From the NCBI GenBank assembly GCA_963851325.1, contig CAWKOR010000001.1:3100001-3164000 (forward strand): a stretch of DNA of 64,000 bases. The letters run 5' to 3'. This document shows positions 58,370 to 64,000 of the stretch, piece by piece (position 1 is the first letter of the stretch; every line of letters starts with the position of its first letter). The translations under genes and the position numbers were made by a program. The DNA comes from DATGKG01 sp963851325. Its GTDB lineage: Bacteria > Desulfobacterota > Binatia > Binatales > Binataceae. Below the pieces are notes generated by a model that worked only from the letters and a program-made list of their open reading frames with translations, was not told the origin of the DNA and made no database searches.

Positions 58370-58786
58370 GTGGTCCGGCCCCTCAGCCTCTACCCGGTCA
58401 AATTCGAGGAGATCCTCAGGGACGTGCTGACGATTAAGCCGCCGCCGAAAAGAGCACGAGGCCAAGCGAAAGAGGCGCTACAAGGCCCTTTGAAGCTTCG
58501 CCACGGCGCTATGCTCGCGCTTGCGGGTTGGTACTTGATGCTTCCGCCGACTTCGCCAGGGAACAAATATCCCCACGTCCTCATCGACGAGTCAGCGCCA
58601 CTTAACAAGTGGCAAATGATACAGGCATTGGACAAGGCGATTGATTGCGAGAATCTCCGCGAGGCACTGGTCAAACGGACTGAGCCGACCAAGGGGATGA
58701 CTGTCGAGAAAGAACGAGAAATCGAGAGAATGTTTCAGTATAGCAAATGCGTCTCGACCGACGATCCCCGCCTCAAATCAAACTAA
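58370..58786 (+). CDS. Unknown 138-residue protein, third gene of the island
   Basis: From a GTG at 58370 the frame reads LYPVKFEEILRDVLTIKPPP, LKLRHGAMLALAGWYLMLPP and HVLIDESAPLNKWQMIQALD. No family recognised. An ATG at 58345 (MKNQQQPERGP), six bases after the deaminase stop, lies in another frame; deleting one C from the run at 58379-58382 would join it to this frame, giving a more natural start. So either GTG is the start or there is a frameshift. The GWYLML segment is the only hydrophobic part. It is last in the island cluster. Confidence 0.6.
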   Translation: MVRPLSLYPVKFEEILRDVLTIKPPPKRARGQAKEALQGPLKLRHGAMLALAGWYLMLPPTSPGNKYPHVLIDESAPLNKWQMIQALDKAIDCENLREALVKRTEPTKGMTVEKEREIERMFQYSKCVSTDDPRLKSN

Positions 58787-58865
58787 CCCATCCAAAATGG
58801 GCGCGTAAGGCCGACCTGCACGTCCCTGACATTCTAGCGCTCGTGGTTTGTCAAGTATTTAATCC

Positions 58866-59030
58866 CCAACGATGTGCAGTTCCTCGCGGCGACCGACTAC
58901 ATGGCGGCGAAGATCCCCGGCGCCGAGAAAGTTATCCTTGAAGGCGCGGGGCACGCGGCCAATATCGATCAGCCCGAGGCCTTCAACCAAGCGGTGCGAA
59001 CATTTCTCGATCGCGTAACTGGGTAGCGAT
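58866..59030 (+). pseudogene. Displaced 3' end of the hydrolase gene (right direct repeat)
   Basis: Codes for the hydrolase tail from NDVQFLAATDYMAAKIPGAE to a TAG, without a start. About nine differences from the left copy, of which most are synonymous (GAC/GAT, GCC/GCG, ACC TTC/ACA TTT), with K to Q and A to V as the changes in protein. This pattern shows the two ends diverged while both coded for protein, so it is not a fresh duplication. Confidence 0.85.
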
Positions 59031-59035
59031 AAGAC

Positions 59036-59659
59036 TCAGACCGCCGGCACCGCCATGCCTTTCTGCACGGCAGGGCGTGCGCCGATCGCGTTGATCCAGC
59101 GAGCCACATTTGCGCCCTCACCTACCACTTCGGATTTGGCGTTCTTCAAAAGGTTGAAGGCCACCGAGACCCACGGATAGCTAGCGATATCGGCGATGGA
59201 ATAATTCCCCGCCACGTACTCGGTGCGAGCGAGTTGATCGTCAAGGACTTTTACCAACCGCGCCGACTCGGTGATATATCGATCGATCGCGTAGGGAATC
59301 TTTTCCGCCGCGACACTGGCGAAGTGATTGGCCTGCCCGAGCATCGGGCCGATGTTTGCCACTTGCCACATCAGCCATTCCAGGACCTTCGCGCGTCCGG
59401 GATCCGAGGCGGGAAGGAACTTGCCGGCTTTCTCGGCGAGGTGAATCAGGATCGCACCGGATTCGAAGATCGCGACGTGAGCGTCGTTGTCGACGATCGC
59501 CGGAATCTTACTGTTGGGGCAAATCTTCACGAACTCGGGCTTGAACTGATCGCCATTGCGAATGTCCACCGGATGCACCTGGTAGGGGATCGCGCATTCC
59601 TCGAGCATTACTGAGACCTTGCGGCCGTTCGGCGTCGTCCAGGTGTAAAGGTCGATCAT
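59036..59659 (-). CDS. Glutathione S-transferase-like protein (YfcG/GstN type)
   Basis: 207 residues from the ATG at 59659. The start was decided by the ribosome site: GGAGG at 59666-59670 touches the first ATG (59665), but is six bases before the second. DLYTWTTPNGRKVSVMLEEC is the thioredoxin-fold opening of the Nu class, where the Thr-x-Asn replaces a Cys/Ser; PNSKIPAIVDNDAHVAIFES and GAILIHLAEKAGKFLP follow. The C-terminal helical domain has VANIGPMLGQANHF and IADIASYPWVSV. It probably acts as a disulfide-bond reductase with glutathione. Adjoins the island's right repeat. Confidence 0.92.
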   Translation of the reverse strand: MIDLYTWTTPNGRKVSVMLEECAIPYQVHPVDIRNGDQFKPEFVKICPNSKIPAIVDNDAHVAIFESGAILIHLAEKAGKFLPASDPGRAKVLEWLMWQVANIGPMLGQANHFASVAAEKIPYAIDRYITESARLVKVLDDQLARTEYVAGNYSIADIASYPWVSVAFNLLKNAKSEVVGEGANVARWINAIGARPAVQKGMAVPAV

Positions 59660-59926
59660 CACCATCCTCCGAAAAGTAGTTAACGCCGAGACTACGCCTT
59701 TGTGGGCTGAGATGCCCCAGTCAGCCGATGCGCGAGCTCACTAGAAAAATGTCGCTTGACATTGGAGAGTCTGGAGATGACATTAGCAGGACTTTGACGA
59801 TACATCAGTTTTACTTGTGGAAGAGGCCGGGCGTGTTGAGCGGGAAACGGCAATGGTCGTCGCGGGCGTTTGAGAGGATAAGCAGTTTGTGACGGGGAAA
59901 ATCTAACTTTCGGGGAGAGATTCACC

Positions 59927-61231
59927 ATGAAGTTGAAAAGAGTTCTGGGAGTAGCTTTGCTAATCGCAGGTTTGCTGCTCGGGTTTACGAGCGGGACGAC
60001 GTTGGCACAGGTCAAACCCGGCGACATGATCACGCCGGCCAACGCCACTAAAGTGAAGGATATCGTTTCGCCGGGCACTTACTACAAGCTCATGCACGGC
60101 ATGTCGATGAAGATCATTCCGTCGGGGCGCATCGATTGGCCTCCTCCCTACAAGGATGCCACCGAAAAATATTCCGGGCAGGTGAGGCTGTCCTCAGACC
60201 GCCGCGGAATCGTCGGCTACGTGGCCGGCCTCCCGTTTCCAATGCTCGATCTGAATGACCCGGATGTAGCCACCAAGATCATGTGGAACAATGCCTTTCG
60301 TCCGATCTTCACCGACGATTACGACCTCCGCTTTTTCGATTGCGAGAGCGTCTATGGCGAAGCGGGCAAGAAACAGACCTTCCAGACCGCCAACTTCCAG
60401 GTCGGACATTATGCCGGTTACAGCCTGGTGGGGCGTACCGAGGTCGAGCCGATCCCGTTCGACCCCGACTTTAAGCAGACCCATCGTTACTGGCTGTTCG
60501 GCCTGTATCCAATCCTGGCGCCCGCGGAGATCAAGGGAACCGGCTTCGTGCGCTGGCGCTATCAGGATCCGATGAAGGGCGATGATGTATGGGCGTTCCT
60601 GCCGGCGTCACGCCGCCTGCGCCGTCTCAATGAAACCAGTTTGAGCGACTCGACCGCTCCCGGCACCTCGGCGCATGCATGGGATCCGGACCATTACACC
60701 GGCTTCAACGCGAAGAATGAGGAATACAACTACAAACTCCTCGGCGACAAATCGATGCTGATGGTTGCTGAAGCGATTCATTCGCCTGAAATTCGTTGCG
60801 ATACGGACAATGGCGCGAGCGCCTGCCCCGAAGGATGGGAACTCCGTAACGACTACGTGGTCGAGGCGACGCCCACCCCGAATCGGGCCTCCGGCGCGCG
60901 CGACTCAAAGACCATTGTGTACATCGATTCCGAATTGTGGTTCCCGCTCGATGCGAACACCTATGACCGACGCGGCGAACTGCGCATCAGCAATATCCAC
61001 ATGGTCGCCTATCGCGATCGCCCGGTTCCCGATGCCAAGGTAGCGATCTATCCATTCAAGCGCCTGTTCGTGGTCGGCGCGGTATCGACGGACGTGCAAT
61101 CGGGCCTCGCCACGATGTGCTATCTGCCGGGCATCGATACTCCGGAGCGCGAATGCTGGTACATCAACATGGGAGCGGTCGATAAGGATTTCTTCCAGCC
61201 ACAGGCGATGGAGCTGGCTGCCGGCCGGTAG
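59927..61231 (+). CDS. DUF1329 exported protein
   Basis: 434 residues. The Sec signal is KLKRVLGVALLIAGLLLGFTSGTTLAQ with a likely cut after LAQ. DDVWAFLPASRRLRRLNETS and KNEEYNYKLLGDKSML match the DUF1329 (outer membrane lipoprotein-sorting-like) family, which has a LolA/LolB-like fold and is often found near RND transporters and oxidoreductases for hydrophobic compounds. It is followed by a terminator and, ~465 bases on, by an RND transporter, a common pairing. Four cysteines (FDCES, RCDTD, ASACPEG, ATMCYL, REC) suggest disulfides. Substrate unknown. Confidence 0.9.
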   Translation: MKLKRVLGVALLIAGLLLGFTSGTTLAQVKPGDMITPANATKVKDIVSPGTYYKLMHGMSMKIIPSGRIDWPPPYKDATEKYSGQVRLSSDRRGIVGYVAGLPFPMLDLNDPDVATKIMWNNAFRPIFTDDYDLRFFDCESVYGEAGKKQTFQTANFQVGHYAGYSLVGRTEVEPIPFDPDFKQTHRYWLFGLYPILAPAEIKGTGFVRWRYQDPMKGDDVWAFLPASRRLRRLNETSLSDSTAPGTSAHAWDPDHYTGFNAKNEEYNYKLLGDKSMLMVAEAIHSPEIRCDTDNGASACPEGWELRNDYVVEATPTPNRASGARDSKTIVYIDSELWFPLDANTYDRRGELRISNIHMVAYRDRPVPDAKVAIYPFKRLFVVGAVSTDVQSGLATMCYLPGIDTPERECWYINMGAVDKDFFQPQAMELAAGR

Positions 61232-61271
61232 GGTTCGGCATCGGCACTGTCCTGCCGAAAACGTTTGAAAC

Positions 61272-61308
61272 CTCGGGTGCGGGCACGATCCCGCACCCGA
61301 GTCTGTTT
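61272..61308 (+). terminator. Strong Rho-independent terminator
   Basis: Perfect 12-base stem CTCGGGTGCGGG / CCCGCACCCGAG with a six-base loop, then TCTGTTTT. It lies 40 bases after the DUF1329 stop. Confidence 0.92.
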
Positions 61309-61696
61309 TGATGAGTTTGCTCCAATTTTTGTCAACTTCCGAAGCGTACTGCGCACTGAAACGCACTATAGCTGCATCGGCGCCTACGCTTCGCAACCAA
61401 CACCCTGGCTCCGCAAGGCTCGGATGCAATTTGCAAATCGAACGCGCAGTCGCATTCTGCGATGCTTGAAATTCCAGTAAGTGCCGCATCGAGAACGCAA
61501 AGTTAGCGGCACGCTTTTCGCTTTCAAACATTTTCGGACCGGCCAGTCCGAAATAAAAGAATTTTCCCGTCCGATGGTCGTCTAAGCAGGGATCGGCAGA
61601 ATTGCGATTTTTTCGAGTTCGATTCGTCATCCGATAAAGTAGTTTCGATTTGCTTACGCCACCGGCCTCGCGGTCTTGCCCCGGAGTTTTCCGCTT
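61309..61696. other. Spacer before the RND gene
   Basis: 388 bases with no supported gene; scattered short frames only. AT-rich stretches near 61550-61655 probably contain the promoter of the RND transporter. Confidence 0.4.
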
Positions 61697-64000
61697 ATGA
61701 TGGCCCTTGTTCGACTCGCCCTGCGCCGCCCCATTTCCGTCGCGGTAATGGCCCTTCTGATGCTGGTTCTCGGCGTCTTGTCCTTCGAAATGATGAACGT
61801 CGATATCTTCCCGGCGATCAACCTGCCGGTGGTGCTGGAGGTGTGGAATTATCCGGGACTCTCCGCAATCCAAATCGAACGCAAGATGGTCTGGATCAGC
61901 GAACGAGCCGCCTCGACCACCGTCAACGGCATCGAACACATCGACTCTGAGTCGATGAACGGCCTCGGCATTCTGAAGATATATTTCTATCCCGGCTCCG
62001 ATATCGGCGGCGCGATCGCGCAGATCAGCAGCGTTTCGGAATCGATTCTCTCCCAGTTGCCGCGCGGAACGGTGCCGCCCCAGGTCATTTCCTACGATGC
62101 TGCCAATGTGCCGGTCGCGCAGCTCAACATTTTCAGCGACACGCTCACCGAGCCGCAACTCTTCGACTATGGCCTGAACTTCATCCGCATCCAGCTTTTC
62201 ACCATCCCCGGATTTTCCAGCCCGGCACCGCTCGGCGGTGTGCAGCGCGCGGTGATGGTGAATCTTGATCCGACCACCCTTTATGCGAATGGCCTATCGC
62301 CGGCCGACGTTGGAAACGCGCTCGCTTCCGCCAACGTGGTGATTCCGTCGGGCACCGCCAAGATGGGCGACTATGAATACGACGTCGACCTCAACATGAG
62401 CCCCGAATCGGTTGCCGAATTCAATCGGCTACCGATCAAAATCACCAACGGCGCTCCGATCCATGTGGGCGATGTGGCGCCGGTCTCCGATACGCATCAG
62501 CCGCAGACCAACGTGGTGCGGGTCAACGGACAGCGCGGCACCTATCTGATGGTGATCAAACACGCCGACGCTTCGACGCTCACGGTCGTCGACAAGGTCA
62601 AACAGAAAATTCCACAGATTCTGGCGGGCGCACCCAAAGGCCTCCAGATGTCTTTGAGCTTCGACCAGTCCACTTTCGTTCGCGGCGCCTTAACAGAGGT
62701 GGTGCGCGAATCGGTTATCGCCGCAGTGCTGGTCGCGCTGATGGTGCTGGTTTTTATCGGATCGCCGCGCAGCACGCTGATCGTCATCACCTCGATCCCG
62801 CTGTCGATTCTCACCGCCATAGTGTTCCTGAAACTCACCGGCCAGACCCTCAACATCATGACGCTGGGCGGCCTCGCGCTGGCGGTCGGAATGCTGGTCG
62901 ATGACGCCACCGTCGAGGTCGAGAACATCCATCGCAACCACGCGATGGGCAAACCGCTGCTGGTGGCAATCCTTGACGGCGCGCATCAGATCGCCACCCC
63001 GACGCTGGTCGGCACATTGTCCATTTGCATCGTGTTTTTTCCGGTCGCTCTGCTCTCCGGGGTCGAGAAATTTCTCTTCACGCCGCTGGCCTTGGCGGTG
63101 GTCTACGCGATGCTGACCTCGTATCTCCTCTCGCGCACGCTGGTCACCACCATGGCGCATCATCTGCTGGCGCACGAAGCGGAGGAACACGAGGGTCCCG
63201 GTCGCTGGGATCGTTTCGTGCGATGGTTCAACTCAAAGTTCGAAGCCATGCGCGAGCGCTATCGAGGTTTGCTCGCGATGTTCATCGCGCGGCGCGCGCT
63301 CGGGCTGGTATGCGTTGCGATTGCAGTGGCGGCCTCGATGATGCTGCTGATGGTCGCCGGCGAAGATTTCTTTCCCTCGGTAGACGCCGGCATGATGCGC
63401 CTTCACGTCAAGATGCCGAGCGGCACCCGCATCGAGCACACCGAATACGTCGTCGATCGCCTCGAGAAAGATATCCGCAGCGTCATTCCGAAGTCCGAGC
63501 TGGAGGGTATCAGCGATAATATCGGGCTGCCGATTTCCTATGACCTCGCGTTCTACCAGACCGACAGCACCGGGCCGCATGATGCCGACGTTCTAATCCA
63601 GTTAAAGCCCAGCCACCGCCCGACTGCGATGTATGAGGACCGCATTCGCGGATTGCTGGCGCGCGACTTTCCGCAGGTCACCGGATATTTTCAGGCTGCC
63701 GATATAGTCAGCCAGGTGCTGAACTTTGGCCTTCCCGCCGCCATCGATACGCAGATCAGCGGCAATGACCTCCAAAGCGATTTCAGGATCGCGTCGCGCC
63801 TGAAGCAGCGCATGCAACTTATTCCCGGGCTGGTCGATGTGCGCGTCGCCGAGCCGCTCGACTATCCCGCGCTCAAGGTGGATGTCGATCGCGATCGCGC
63901 GCTGGAACTCGGCGTGACCGAGCAGGCGGTCGCCTCGAGCATGCTCACCTCGCTCAGCGGCAACAGCCTGCTGCAGCCGGACTACTGGCTCGATCCGAAA
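61697..64000 (+). CDS. RND efflux transporter (AcrB/HAE-1-like), N-terminal 768 codons
   Basis: Open without a stop to the window edge, so the end lies outside. LRRPISVAVMALLMLVLGVL is the first helix; DIFPAINLPVVLEVWNYPGL follows as in AcrB (F-P-x-I-x-x-P). Helices 2-4 run as SVIAAVLVALMVLVFIGSPR, LIVITSIPLSILTAIVF and NIMTLGGLALAVGMLVDDAT with the proton-relay Asp pair (VDDA), then VENIHRN. The porter-region repeat starts again near GEDFFPSVDAGMMRLHVKMP. Works as a trimer in the inner membrane, proton-driven. LPRGTVPPQV in the porter is typical of HAE-1-type pumps. No membrane fusion protein precedes it here. CGGAG precedes the ATG by ~11 bases. Confidence 0.92.
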   Translation, partial: MMALVRLALRRPISVAVMALLMLVLGVLSFEMMNVDIFPAINLPVVLEVWNYPGLSAIQIERKMVWISERAASTTVNGIEHIDSESMNGLGILKIYFYPGSDIGGAIAQISSVSESILSQLPRGTVPPQVISYDAANVPVAQLNIFSDTLTEPQLFDYGLNFIRIQLFTIPGFSSPAPLGGVQRAVMVNLDPTTLYANGLSPADVGNALASANVVIPSGTAKMGDYEYDVDLNMSPESVAEFNRLPIKITNGAPIHVGDVAPVSDTHQPQTNVVRVNGQRGTYLMVIKHADASTLTVVDKVKQKIPQILAGAPKGLQMSLSFDQSTFVRGALTEVVRESVIAAVLVALMVLVFIGSPRSTLIVITSIPLSILTAIVFLKLTGQTLNIMTLGGLALAVGMLVDDATVEVENIHRNHAMGKPLLVAILDGAHQIATPTLVGTLSICIVFFPVALLSGVEKFLFTPLALAVVYAMLTSYLLSRTLVTTMAHHLLAHEAEEHEGPGRWDRFVRWFNSKFEAMRERYRGLLAMFIARRALGLVCVAIAVAASMMLLMVAGEDFFPSVDAGMMRLHVKMPSGTRIEHTEYVVDRLEKDIRSVIPKSELEGISDNIGLPISYDLAFYQTDSTGPHDADVLIQLKPSHRPTAMYEDRIRGLLARDFPQVTGYFQAADIVSQVLNFGLPAAIDTQISGNDLQSDFRIASRLKQRMQLIPGLVDVRVAEPLDYPALKVDVDRDRALELGVTEQAVASSMLTSLSGNSLLQPDYWLDPK

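Larger units (their letters stand above)
57094..58865 (+). mobile_element. 1.8-kb cassette between two copies of a hydrolase 3' end
   Basis: Bounded by the 165-bp direct repeats and more AT-rich than its neighbours by eye, with codons such as AAA, ATA, GAT. It carries three genes reading rightwards: a 97-residue unknown protein, a dCTP deaminase-like protein and a 138-residue unknown protein. No integrase or transposase is visible. The situation resembles integration into a gene's 3' end with the original end displaced, yet the site is a protein gene and no recombinase is left. It could equally be a gene duplication followed by insertion. The first 370 bases (57094-57465) are non-coding with an AT-rich promoter-like part around 57385-57430. 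Confidence 0.6.

Noticed and set aside
57094..58865. Insertion sequence
   Set aside because: No transposase, no terminal inverted repeats seen; the long flanking repeats are gene ends rather than short target duplications.

Overview
This GC-rich window comes from a diderm (Gram-negative) bacterium. The evidence is an Mla/Pqi-type lipid-transport operon, an RND pump, a DUF1329 secreted protein and a lipoprotein-like c-type cytochrome. The mixture of house-keeping genes (rpsU; ffs-dnaX-ybaB-recR), many SDRs, Rieske oxygenases, CoA-transferase, thiolase and adenylate-forming enzymes suggests an uncultured, metabolically versatile soil or water lineage. A deltaproteobacterium-like or Binatota-like origin is possible, but there is no rRNA marker and that assignment is inference only.

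Layout. 1-4.2 kb: end of a glycosyltransferase, rpsU (-), a small exported protein, a broken copy of an SDR gene next to its intact copy, and an MFS transporter. 4.2-7.7 kb: assimilatory sulfur operon (sulfite reductase, APS reductase, small unknown protein) divergent from an Rrf2 regulator. 7.9-14.7 kb: lipase-like hydrolase, SDR, a 1322-residue membrane protein of unknown family, and Fe/Mn superoxide dismutase. 14.9-18.2 kb: PuuD-like membrane protein, small cytochrome c, and a DUF2089 / beta-helix pair. 18.2-19.2 kb: gene-poor spacer with hairpins and repeats. 19.2-22.3 kb: agmatine-to-putrescine genes and a beta carbonic anhydrase. 22.4-23.9 kb: beta-type DNA methyltransferase overlapping a frameshifted, probable restriction endonuclease. 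24.0-27.2 kb: SRP RNA, dnaX, ybaB, recR. 27.3-31.0 kb: Mla-type ABC operon with a frameshifted lipoprotein gene. 31-36.3 kb: small catabolic genes, pdxH, and a higBA module with a frameshifted toxin. 36.4-52.1 kb: CoA and aromatic/lipid catabolism (IpdAB-like CoA transferase, unknown 461-residue protein, a PaaK/ANL operon with two truncated paralogues, U32 protein, thiolase, aldehyde dehydrogenase, TetR, two tandem Rieske oxygenases) and a GT2. 52.3-56.3 kb: DEAD-box helicase, desaturase, NADP-dependent oxidoreductase, GlsB-like protein. 56.3-59.0 kb: an alpha/beta hydrolase whose 3' end is duplicated on both sides of a 1.8-kb, visibly AT-richer cassette holding a dCTP-deaminase-like gene and two unknown genes. 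59-64 kb: GST, DUF1329 protein, and an RND transporter running off the end.

The most interesting points are the dCTP-deaminase island bounded by 165-bp repeats, the giant receptor-like membrane protein, the PaaK/ANL operon with stub paralogues, and the restriction-modification pair. Several genes (endonuclease, lipoprotein, higB, possibly the third island gene) become intact on changing one base. That could be true decay or assembly error, and only reads can tell. All coordinates, motif readings and mismatch counts were made by eye.
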